Shown here: one piece after another, positions 1 to 6,788 of the stretch
Position numbering within the stretch: the first letter of the stretch is position 1
Layout: every line of letters starts with the position of its first letter
Made by a program: the position numbers and the translations under genes
Notes under the pieces: model-generated
Seen by the model: the letters and a program-made list of their open reading frames with translations, nothing else
What the model was told of the DNA's origin: nothing
Databases searched by the model: none
Assembly: GCA_050694015.1 (NCBI GenBank)
Contig: JBOGWY010000004.1
Span: 1-15,601, forward strand
Reading direction: 5' to 3'
Source: JBOGWY01 sp050694015
GTDB lineage: Bacteria; Actinomycetota; CADDZG01; WHSQ01
Length of the DNA: 15,601 nt

Positions 1-1
1 C

Positions 2-1177
2 GCCCAGGCCCTCATCGCGCGCCCCAAGCTGCTCATGATCGACGAGCTCTCACTCGGCCTCGCCCCGGTGGTCGTGCAACAGCTCATCGAGACGGTCAAG
101 AAGATCCACGCCCGCGGCACCACGATCGTCCTCGTCGAGCAGTCGGCGACGATCGCTTTGCAGGTCGCGCACCGCGCCTATTTCATGGAGAAGGGCGAGG
201 TGCGCTTCTCCGGCCCTGCGCGCGACCTGGCCGGACGCCACGACCTCCTGCGCTCGGTGTTCCTGGAGGGAGCCGCCCGCGAGGACGGCAACGGCGCGGC
301 AGCCGTCGGCCGGATCCAGATACACGAGACGCCCCCGGCGCCGGCGGACGGCAACGGTGAAGCGACTATCGACCTCGGCGGCGAGCACACGACGGTCCTC
401 GAGCTCACCGATGTGAGCAAGTCCTACGGCGGCGTCGCCGCGGTCGACGACGTCAGCTTCTCGGTCGTCGAAGGACAGATCCTCGGGATGATCGGCCCGA
501 ACGGGGCCGGCAAGACAACGATCTTCGATCTGATATCCGGCTTCATCCCATCCGATGTCGGACGGATCCACTACGCGGGCAAGGACGTGACATCTATGTC
601 CGCACACGCGCGGGCGCGCCGTGGCCTCGGGCGCTCGTTCCAGCAGGCCCGGCTGTTCCCGTCGCTTACCGTCGCGGAGAACCTCGCGGTCGCGCTCGAG
701 CGTCACCTACCTGCGCGCAACGCGCTCGGGGCGGCGCTCGTGCTTCCCCACGTGCGGATCGCCGAGAAGAAGACGGCGGCCCGCGCGGACGAGCTGATCG
801 AGAGGTTGGGGCTGTCGGCCTACCGGGACAAGTTCGTCTCCGAGCTGTCCACCGGCACGCGTCGGATAGTCGACCTCGCGTGCGCCGTGGCGCATCGCCC
901 GCAGGTGCTGATCCTCGACGAGCCGTCGTCGGGGATCGCGCAGGCCGAGACGCGCGCGCTCGGCGACGTCCTCTTCAAGGTGCGCAACGACATCGGCTGC
1001 ACGCTTCTGGTGATCGAGCACGACATGAGCCTCGTCACGAGACTTGCCGACGAGCTCATCGCGCTCGACCTCGGACGGATCATCGCCCGGGGTAGTCCCG
1101 ATGACGTCGTAAGCGATCCCGCGGTGGTAGCCGCGTACTTAGGAACCGAACGAGTGTTGGCGACAAGCGATCAATAG
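2..1177 (+). CDS. Fused LivF-LivG-type ABC transporter ATPase (5' partial)
   Basis: Two ATP-binding domains of the branched-chain amino acid (HAAT) uptake family sit in one frame that is open from base 2, so the N-terminus lies outside the window. The first, LivF-like, is only its C-terminal half: Walker B (LLMIDE) with the SLGLAP D-loop, then VEQSA, where LivF proteins usually have Gln instead of the switch His. A linker of about 50 residues rich in Gly, Ala and Pro follows. The second domain is a complete LivG-like ATPase with Walker A GPNGAGKTT (nt 494-520), Q-loop RSFQQARLFPSLT, signature LSTGT, Walker B LILDEPSSG and H-loop VIEHD. LivF and LivG are normally separate subunits, so the fusion is uncommon. 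It would energise import from the cytoplasmic face together with LivH/LivM permeases, presumably upstream. The substrate is unknown. The next gene starts 12 bases after the stop and encodes the likely binding protein. Confidence 0.9.
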   Translation, partial: AQALIARPKLLMIDELSLGLAPVVVQQLIETVKKIHARGTTIVLVEQSATIALQVAHRAYFMEKGEVRFSGPARDLAGRHDLLRSVFLEGAAREDGNGAAAVGRIQIHETPPAPADGNGEATIDLGGEHTTVLELTDVSKSYGGVAAVDDVSFSVVEGQILGMIGPNGAGKTTIFDLISGFIPSDVGRIHYAGKDVTSMSAHARARRGLGRSFQQARLFPSLTVAENLAVALERHLPARNALGAALVLPHVRIAEKKTAARADELIERLGLSAYRDKFVSELSTGTRRIVDLACAVAHRPQVLILDEPSSGIAQAETRALGDVLFKVRNDIGCTLLVIEHDMSLVTRLADELIALDLGRIIARGSPDDVVSDPAVVAAYLGTERVLATSDQ

Positions 1178-1189
1178 GGGGTGACCGAC

Positions 1190-2941
1190 ATGACTTCTGC
1201 CTGGCGATCGATCGGTCGGACGGCGGTGGCATTGATGGTGGCGACGACGATGGTCGCCGCGTGTACGCCGCGCGGCGGCGAGCCGACCGCGTCGGAGACG
1301 GGACTCCCGTCCGACGACGGGACCGTGGGCGGCGACCTGTCCGGCGGCACCGGCAAGAAGGGCAAGGGCGGCAAAAACTCCAAGGGCGGAGGCGGCAACG
1401 GCGATGGCGGCTCCGGCGACCTCGCGCAGGGCGAGACCCGCGGGTCCTCGGCGCTGCCCGAGAAGATCCCGACCGCGCGCGCGGCCCAGATCGAAGGTCC
1501 GGCCACCGCGAATGTGTGCGGCGGCAAGGTGATCGACACCGGCAACGTCGTCCAGTTCCCGTGGGCGCCACAGTGCGTGCCTCAGTTCAACGGCGACAAC
1601 GGCGGCGAGACCTACCGCGGGGTCTACCGGGACCGCATCCGGGTCGCGGTCTACATCACCAAGGACCCCGTCGTCGTCAGCGCGACGAGGGCCGCGGGCG
1701 GCTGTGGTAGCACCGAGTGCCACAAGGACTACGCGAGCGCGTACATCGATTGGTTCGAGAAGTACTACGAGATGTACGGACGCCGCATCGAGCCCGTCTA
1801 CATCGAGGGATCGGGAGCCGAGTCCGACGAACAGGCCGCGCGCGACGACGCTCGCCGGATCGCGTCGATCGAGCCGGCGGTGTTCGCGGCGCTCGGCGGC
1901 CCGAACCAGGCGAGCACCGTCTACGCGGAAGAGCTCGTCTCGAAGGGGATCATGTGTTTCTGCACGGTGTCCCTCCCCGAGGAGTACTACGCGGAGACCT
2001 TCCCCTACGTGTGGAGCACCTTGATGTCCTCGAGCCAGGCCTACATCCACCGCGCCGAGTACATCGGCAAGCGTCTCGCGGGCCGCAACGCGAAGTACGC
2101 GGGGAGCGACCTGTTGCGCGAGCAGAAGCGGACATTCGGGCTCGTCTACTTCGACAACTCGCGGGGCGACTACAAGGCGGGCGTCCGGTTCTTCCAGCAA
2201 CAACTCGCCAAATACAACGTGCGATTGAAGAAGATCATCCCGTACACGAACATCGAGGGTTGTCAGATCGACGCGACCAACATCGTCAACCAGATGCAGG
2301 TCGCCGGCATCACATCGCTGATCTTCTCCGGCGATCCGATATGCCCGATCCACCTCACGCGCGCGGCAGAATCCCAGAACGCGCAGTGGGAATGGATCGT
2401 CACCGGATCCGCGCTCACCGATACGAACAACTTCGGCCGGCTCTACAACCAGAACCAGTGGGACCGCGCCTTCGGTGTGTCGATGCTGCAGCCCGACGTC
2501 CGCAACGAGGCCGACTACTGGTTCAAGATGTACAAGGAGATGCGGGAGAGCGGCGAGCCGAGGGAAGAGGCTCCCATCGTGCTGGCGCCGTTCATCCTCT
2601 TCTACACGGGCGTGCATCTAGCGGGCCCGAACCTGCACCCGCGCTCATTCGCGTCCGCGATGCAGAAGGCGCTCCCGCGTGGCGGCACCGTCACGTTGCC
2701 CCGACGTGACTACGGCCCGAAGGGCGCCGGCGGGGTGACGTTCTGGGACGTGAATTCCTACGACGACATGACCGAGATCTGGTGGGACCCGGATCAACAG
2801 GATCCCAACGGGCGCACCGGGACCTACTGGTACGTGAGAGGTGGGCACAGGTACCAGTGGGGCGAGTGGCCGCGCTCGGCGCCGGATGTCTTTACGAAGA
2901 AGGGGGCCGTGTACGGGTACCGGAACCCACCGGACCAGTAG
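1190..2941 (+). CDS. ABC transporter substrate-binding lipoprotein (type 1 periplasmic binding fold, Liv-like)
   Basis: Extracytoplasmic solute receptor of 583 residues, anchored as a lipoprotein. After MTSAWR there is a hydrophobic stretch ending in the lipobox V22-A-A-C25, so Cys25 would be lipidated. Residues about 47-77 are an almost pure Gly/Lys/Asn/Asp/Ser linker. The rest resembles type 1 periplasmic binding proteins of the branched-chain amino acid class (for example RIRVAVYITKDP at the start of the domain and ALGGPNQASTVYAEELVSKG). At about 580 residues it is longer than LivJ-like proteins (about 370); the excess is the linker and a Trp/Tyr-rich C-terminus. I chose ATG 1190 because the GGGGG at 1177-1181 is well spaced from it; the in-frame GTG at 1181 lies inside that ribosome binding site. 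It is in an operon with the fused ATPase. Several Cys residues (CGSTEC, CFC, CPI) may form disulfides. The ligand cannot be predicted. Confidence 0.88.
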   Translation: MTSAWRSIGRTAVALMVATTMVAACTPRGGEPTASETGLPSDDGTVGGDLSGGTGKKGKGGKNSKGGGGNGDGGSGDLAQGETRGSSALPEKIPTARAAQIEGPATANVCGGKVIDTGNVVQFPWAPQCVPQFNGDNGGETYRGVYRDRIRVAVYITKDPVVVSATRAAGGCGSTECHKDYASAYIDWFEKYYEMYGRRIEPVYIEGSGAESDEQAARDDARRIASIEPAVFAALGGPNQASTVYAEELVSKGIMCFCTVSLPEEYYAETFPYVWSTLMSSSQAYIHRAEYIGKRLAGRNAKYAGSDLLREQKRTFGLVYFDNSRGDYKAGVRFFQQQLAKYNVRLKKIIPYTNIEGCQIDATNIVNQMQVAGITSLIFSGDPICPIHLTRAAESQNAQWEWIVTGSALTDTNNFGRLYNQNQWDRAFGVSMLQPDVRNEADYWFKMYKEMRESGEPREEAPIVLAPFILFYTGVHLAGPNLHPRSFASAMQKALPRGGTVTLPRRDYGPKGAGGVTFWDVNSYDDMTEIWWDPDQQDPNGRTGTYWYVRGGHRYQWGEWPRSAPDVFTKKGAVYGYRNPPDQ

Positions 2942-2956
2942 ACACGCCAGAGGGCT

Positions 2957-3847
2957 CTAGGCAGACCGGCTCGTAGCCGCCTGCAGCGCGGGTTCTTTAA
3001 CGGATGCCACCGCGCGCTCGATCACCGAAGGGTCGCGCGTGATGGCTCCGTGTCCGAGCCCGGGGGCCTCGATCAGGTTCGACCGCGTCCACGCGTCTAC
3101 GAGCCTCTCCGATCCCACGAAGGGAACCTGGGGGTCGTCGGGATCCTGGAAGACGAGCCCGCTCGCCTCGAGGCGCCCGCCGAGGTGATCGACGTTGACG
3201 TCACGCCAGATGCTCGGACCGAAGCGCCGCTCGATCTTGCGTTTGAGACCAGCCATCGCCTTCGGTGGTAGGCCGAACATCGTCTGGAACGTCTCCAGCG
3301 CGTAGGAAACATCGACGTTCGGAGCGATCAAGACCGCGCGCTTCACCACGAGGCCATCCTTCATCGCCAACAGCGCGGCGTTCGCGCCTAACGAGTGTGC
3401 GATGACCGCATGGGCGCCGCCGAAGTGGTCGGCTATCTCGCGCGTAGCAGCAGCCGCATCGATGGGACCATGGGTCATCTGCCCGTTGCTGTTGCCGTGC
3501 GCGGGGAGATCGAACCCCAGGACACGGAAGCCGGCGTCGGTGAGGGGAGCGATGAAGCCACCGAGTCCCGCGGCGCGCTCGCCCCATCCGTGGACCAGCA
3601 TGACGAGCGGGCCGTCCCCGGAGGTGAACCCGGCGATGCGCCCAACACTCGTCCTCAACGTGAACGGCTGCGTCGGCTCCAACCAGCGCGCTTGTTTCTG
3701 CAGCCCACGCTCGCCGACGGGAACCCTCCAGGGGATGAACCACAGCAGATAGGCGGGCGCACCGGCGAGGCGTGCGGAGTAGCGGCCGAGGAGCTTCGTC
3801 GCGGCCAGCGTCGCGTAAAGCACGAGGCGTGAGTTCGCAAGCTTCAC
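2957..3847 (-). CDS. Alpha/beta hydrolase, probably membrane-associated
   Basis: A 296-residue alpha/beta hydrolase fold protein. Visible motifs are the oxyanion segment HGWGE (86-90), the nucleophile elbow A-H-S152-L-G, an acid in FQDPDDP (D235 or D237/D238) and the catalytic His in GLGHG (H266). Residues about 8-45 are hydrophobic with scattered basic residues (YLLWFIPW) and could be a membrane anchor or lid. I chose GTG 3847 because AGAGGTG lies 5-6 bases upstream; a longer in-frame start at 3961 would run far back into the upstream gene. The GTG overlaps the upstream stop by 4 bases (GTGA), so the two genes are probably translationally coupled. Its 3' end faces the end of the binding-protein gene with only 15 bases between, and I see no clear terminator there. 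The substrate is unknown; esterase, lipase or acyltransferase activity is possible. Confidence 0.85.
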   Translation of the reverse strand: MKLANSRLVLYATLAATKLLGRYSARLAGAPAYLLWFIPWRVPVGERGLQKQARWLEPTQPFTLRTSVGRIAGFTSGDGPLVMLVHGWGERAAGLGGFIAPLTDAGFRVLGFDLPAHGNSNGQMTHGPIDAAAATREIADHFGGAHAVIAHSLGANAALLAMKDGLVVKRAVLIAPNVDVSYALETFQTMFGLPPKAMAGLKRKIERRFGPSIWRDVNVDHLGGRLEASGLVFQDPDDPQVPFVGSERLVDAWTRSNLIEAPGLGHGAITRDPSVIERAVASVKEPALQAATSRSA

Positions 3848-4872
3848 GCAGTCACCTCTCTTCTCTCGGGAACCGATAGCGCGAGCGCCAGTCCGAATCC
3901 CACCAAGGATGCGATGACCATCGAGCCGGTGACGAAGTTCACGTCCCACCCCAGGCCCCACTCGAGTTCGATCGCCAGCAAGCTCAGCGCTACGAGTGGC
4001 AGAGGTGTCAACGCGCCGAACGCGAGTAACGACTTCCTACGTTCGGGCCCGGGATCGAACTCGGCGATGAGGATGTCGGCGAACACGCCCGCTGCGACGC
4101 CGGGCAGCGCAAGGATGGGGGCTCCTAGCAGCAGTGGGTCGACGACCATGACGCCGACCGCGGACAATCCCATCACGAGCGTTGCGGTACCGAACGGAGG
4201 ACGCCATCGCTTCAGGATCGCGAGGAGCGGCAATACATAGATCAACGTCGATACCCAGAAGGTCAACACTCCATCTTCCTGCGCGAGACGGAACCGCGTC
4301 TCAGCCGCGAACGTGCCTTCGGAGAACAGCACGCTCGGCACGTGGTCGTTGAATGGGGATCCGTATGGGGTGATGAAGCTCACCAGCGCGACGCCGGCGA
4401 TGAGCGACAACGCCACCGGAGTGAAGTCGCGCCACCCGATCCGGCGCGGCATGTCCGAGTTCCATGCTGCGAGCAACGGTGTCGAGATGATCACCAGGTG
4501 GCTGGTGACAAGGAACAGATGGGGAGGACTTAGCAGAGCCTCCATGTCGACCTCGATCCCGAACGCGGAATGCCAGGCGAAGTCGACGATGCCGCCCACG
4601 CCGAACGCGATCGCTCCCATCAATCCGAGTCGGTAGCCGGGCAGATCGCGGTGGAGATAGATCCACGCCGCGGCTCCGAGCCACCCGGAATACAGGATGC
4701 CGTGCCATGGAGTCAGGAAGCTCTCCTGCGTGGAGATGAGATGGGTGTGAGCCCATCCATCGATGTAGGTGCCGACCGTCATCCACAACACGAGCAAGCC
4801 GGTGATCACGTGGGCGCGGCGAACGCGCGCCGCTTCGGTGATGGGTGCCCGCAATGCCGCTGCCGTCGCCAT
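3844..4872 (-). CDS. Polytopic membrane protein with duplicated DxxxH / ExxL[ST]PxH motif, function unknown
   Basis: I do not recognise this 342-residue protein. It has about nine to ten hydrophobic segments (approximately 20-37, 57-73, 82-98, 117-137, then more to the C-terminus), so it is an integral membrane protein. Two neighbouring segments carry the same pattern: D38-x3-H42 followed by E50-SFLTP-x-H57, and D97-x3-H101 followed by E111-ALLSP-x-H118. In each copy Glu is seven residues before the last His. This looks like an internal duplication that places acidic and His residues at the membrane face, plausibly for metal or heme binding, which is inference. I chose ATG 4872 because GGGAGG is 10 bases upstream; a longer open frame continues upstream but runs antisense through the divergent regulator gene. 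It is co-transcribed with the hydrolase (4-base overlap) and diverges from the HxlR-type regulator, which may control it. Confidence 0.8.
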   Translation of the reverse strand: MATAAALRAPITEAARVRRAHVITGLLVLWMTVGTYIDGWAHTHLISTQESFLTPWHGILYSGWLGAAAWIYLHRDLPGYRLGLMGAIAFGVGGIVDFAWHSAFGIEVDMEALLSPPHLFLVTSHLVIISTPLLAAWNSDMPRRIGWRDFTPVALSLIAGVALVSFITPYGSPFNDHVPSVLFSEGTFAAETRFRLAQEDGVLTFWVSTLIYVLPLLAILKRWRPPFGTATLVMGLSAVGVMVVDPLLLGAPILALPGVAAGVFADILIAEFDPGPERRKSLLAFGALTPLPLVALSLLAIELEWGLGWDVNFVTGSMVIASLVGFGLALALSVPERREVTA

Positions 4873-4912
4873 CGTGCCTTCGCCTCCCGCGTCTAGGTGG
4901 TGTACAAGATAG

Positions 4913-4926
4913 ATACCATATGGTAT
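4913..4926. promoter_or_regulatory. AT-rich 14-bp perfect palindrome, candidate HxlR operator
   Basis: ATACCATATGGTAT reads identically on both strands and lies in the 66-base gap between the divergent membrane protein and regulator genes. The surrounding 4904-4938 is strikingly AT-rich for this genome. A further ACCA half-site is present at 4936-4939, overlapping the regulator start codon. HxlR-family proteins usually bind short dyads and repress or activate divergent neighbours. That this is the operator is inference from position and symmetry. Confidence 0.5.
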
Positions 4927-4938
4927 TAAAATTAAACC
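4927..4938 (+). promoter_or_regulatory. Candidate -10 box for a leaderless HxlR transcript
   Basis: TAAAAT at 4927-4932 ends six bases before the ATG at 4939, and there is no Shine-Dalgarno sequence ahead of that ATG. This spacing would place the transcript start on or next to the A of the start codon, the arrangement of leaderless mRNAs common in actinobacteria. I see no convincing -35 box. The palindrome at 4913-4926 would lie just upstream of the -10 box, suitable for autoregulation. Confidence 0.4.
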
Positions 4939-5625
4939 ATGAGCGAGCACCGTTACCACCAGTACTGCGCCCTTGCCAAGGCACTCGACGCGGTCGGGAA
5001 TCGGTGGACACTTCTGATCATTCGGGAACTGGGGCCGGGACCGCGGCGCTTCACCGACCTGGTCGACGCCCTGCCCGGGATCAGCCGCAAGCTCCTCACC
5101 GAGCGGCTGCGCGACCTCGAACGAGACAGCATCATCACGCGACGAGAGCTGCCGCCTCCGGCCGCTCGACAGGTCTACGAGCTCACCCAGGACGGCTGCG
5201 AGCTCGCCACGGCGATGGCGCCGCTGATCGCGTGGGGGGCGAGGCTTCTCGGCGATCGCCAACCGGAAGAGTTCATCAGTCCCCGTGGGACCGCGGTTGC
5301 GATGGTTGGTCTCGCGGACCGCGACGCGGCCAAGGGGGTGAGCGAGACCTACCAGTACTTCGTCGGAACGCAGGCCTTTTACTTCGTCGTCGACGACGGC
5401 TCGATCGAGCTTCATGACGGCCGTGCCGAGGATCCCGCCGTCGTCGTGACTACCGACAAAGACACTTGGGCAGACATCGCCGCCGGCAAGACCAAGGCCT
5501 CCTCGGCGACCGCGGCCGGCGCCTTGTCGGTCGTCGGCGACCGGCCCGCTGTGAAGCGCCTCGGGAAGGTCTTTTCCCGACGCCACATGCTCGGCGATGC
5601 GGAACCCGCAAAGGGTGCGGCGTAG
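4939..5625 (+). CDS. HxlR-family transcriptional regulator with C-terminal SCP2-like domain
   Basis: A 228-residue protein with two parts. Residues about 8-100 are a winged helix of the HxlR/MarR-like type: YCALAKALDAVGNRWTLLII, then RRFTDLVDALPGISRKLLTE and RQVYELTQDG for the recognition helix and wing. Residues about 125-215 resemble the SCP2 sterol-carrier fold, with YFVGTQAFYFVVDDG and later VVTTDKDTWADIAAGK, a usual SCP2 signature region. Classical HxlR proteins are only about 110-120 residues, so the added domain may bind a hydrophobic ligand and make the regulator lipid-responsive, which is inference. The start ATG has an AT-rich upstream with a -10-like box and no ribosome binding site, so the mRNA is probably leaderless. 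It diverges from the membrane protein and hydrolase pair and is followed 25 bases later by the SGNH esterase. The last residues are Ala-rich and add no motif. Confidence 0.9.
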   Translation: MSEHRYHQYCALAKALDAVGNRWTLLIIRELGPGPRRFTDLVDALPGISRKLLTERLRDLERDSIITRRELPPPAARQVYELTQDGCELATAMAPLIAWGARLLGDRQPEEFISPRGTAVAMVGLADRDAAKGVSETYQYFVGTQAFYFVVDDGSIELHDGRAEDPAVVVTTDKDTWADIAAGKTKASSATAAGALSVVGDRPAVKRLGKVFSRRHMLGDAEPAKGAA

Positions 5626-5650
5626 TTCGAATGCACTCCGAGGCTTGAGC

Positions 5651-6457
5651 GTGCCCACGAACTCGAACTCGCCACGGGTGTGGCACCGTTATGTGGCTCT
5701 CGGTGACAGTGGGACGGAGGGCGTGGGAGACGAACCGCATCCGGATGGTTCCGAGCGCGGCTGGGCCGACCGCCTTGCTGAGGTTCTAGCCGACGCGAGT
5801 CCGCAGCTGCTCTACGCGAACCTCGCCGTGCGCGGTCGTCGAGCGGCCGAAGTACACGAACAGCAGCTCGGCCCCGCGCTGGAGCTCGAGCCCGATCTAG
5901 CGACCGTCGTGGCGGGTATCAACGACATCATCCGACCGCGCACCGACCTCGATGCGGCGCTCGTCCACATGGACGAGATGCTGCGTGACCTACGCGCCAC
6001 CGGAGCGACCGTGGTCACCGCGACGTTTCCCGACGTGTCCCCGATCAACCCCGTGGCTCGCCTGGCGCGCCGGCGTCTACAGCACTTCAACGACGGGTTG
6101 CGAATCATGGCGTCGAAGAGCGGTGCGCTGCTGGTGGAAGCAGAAGACTTCCCGATCCTTGCGGACCGGAGCATGTGGTGCGACGACCGGCTGCACCTGA
6201 GTCCGGAGGGTCATCGTGGATTAGCGAGAGCGACGGCGCGTACTCTCGGATTGTCGGATACCGGAGATGCTCCGGTCGCGTCGATCGGTGCTGATCGCCG
6301 GCGCATCACCGAAGAGTTGCGGTGGGCGCGGACGTTCTTGGTGCCGTGGATACATCGCCGGCTCACGGGGCGGTCCTCCGGCGACGGCCGGTACGCCAAG
6401 CGGCCGGACTTACAGGTGCTCGTGCGACCGCCGCATCGATCGCGTCCCTCGGTGTGA
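5651..6457 (+). CDS. SGNH/GDSL-family esterase or lipase
   Basis: A 268-residue hydrolase of the SGNH family. All four signature blocks are visible: GDS20 (VALGDSGTEGVGD), the block II Gly in NLAVRG62, the block III Asn in GIN91D, and block V D179-R-L-H182. It probably cleaves carboxylic esters. There is no signal peptide, so it should be cytoplasmic. I chose GTG 5651 because GAGG (5640-5643) lies seven bases upstream and the protein then begins ten or so residues before the catalytic block, as usual. A longer in-frame start at 5597 would overlap the regulator. The C-terminal 60 residues are Arg-rich and outside the fold. It follows the HxlR regulator by 25 bases and precedes the AhpD-like pair by 13, so it is probably part of that operon. 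Confidence 0.88.
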   Translation: MPTNSNSPRVWHRYVALGDSGTEGVGDEPHPDGSERGWADRLAEVLADASPQLLYANLAVRGRRAAEVHEQQLGPALELEPDLATVVAGINDIIRPRTDLDAALVHMDEMLRDLRATGATVVTATFPDVSPINPVARLARRRLQHFNDGLRIMASKSGALLVEAEDFPILADRSMWCDDRLHLSPEGHRGLARATARTLGLSDTGDAPVASIGADRRRITEELRWARTFLVPWIHRRLTGRSSGDGRYAKRPDLQVLVRPPHRSRPSV

Positions 6458-6470
6458 AGGTCTACTTCGT

Positions 6471-6788
6471 ATGAGCGACGAGCGCTCGCATCCCGAGCTC
6501 GCGCGGCTAAATGAACTTCGGGGCCGCGTGACAGAAGGCTCGGGGGAGTTATCACCAGCGGTGCGGCGTGCGGCGGCCGCCGGGTCGGCCGTACCTGCAG
6601 TCGCGCGTGCCTATACCGACAAGGTTCGTCACCACGCGTACAAGGTGGTCGACCGCGACATCGACGAGCTGAGGGCGGCCCGGTGGTCCGAAGACGACAT
6701 CTTCGAACTTACCGTCGCAACGGCGTTGGGCGCCGGCCTGTCCCGATTGGAGCACGCCTGCCGGTTATTTAAAGAGGTAAGGCCCTGA
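6471..6788 (+). CDS. Small carboxymuconolactone-decarboxylase-like (AhpD half) protein without cysteine motif
   Basis: A 105-residue protein. Its second half (SEDDIFELTVATALGAGL, residues about 70-87) is typical of the all-helical carboxymuconolactone decarboxylase/AhpD fold. It has no CxxC; its only Cys is near the C-terminus (about residue 97). It can be aligned with the C-terminal half of the next gene: DIDELRAARWSEDDIFELTVA here against DIRRARATGLTDVAIEHVFDVA there. It may therefore be a non-catalytic partner subunit or a separate minimal member of the family, which is inference. I chose ATG 6471 because GAAGG lies ten bases upstream and it leaves the SGNH gene intact. The stop TGA shares its last base with the next start (TGATG at 6786-6790), implying coupled translation and a possible complex. 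Confidence 0.7.
   Translation: MSDERSHPELARLNELRGRVTEGSGELSPAVRRAAAAGSAVPAVARAYTDKVRHHAYKVVDRDIDELRAARWSEDDIFELTVATALGAGLSRLEHACRLFKEVRP

Noticed and set aside
1139..2617. Long minus-strand open frame (492 codons)
   Set aside because: It is antisense to the binding-lipoprotein gene, has no recognisable motifs, and is Arg/Val/Leu-biased as expected from GC-rich shadow frames.
2942..2956. Bidirectional terminator between the convergent genes
   Set aside because: Only AGAGGGCTCT with a 4-bp stem is present and there is no T run.
4873..5658. Upstream extension of the minus-strand membrane protein
   Set aside because: It would run antisense through the HxlR-SCP2 gene; ATG 4872 has a ribosome binding site and fits a membrane protein start.
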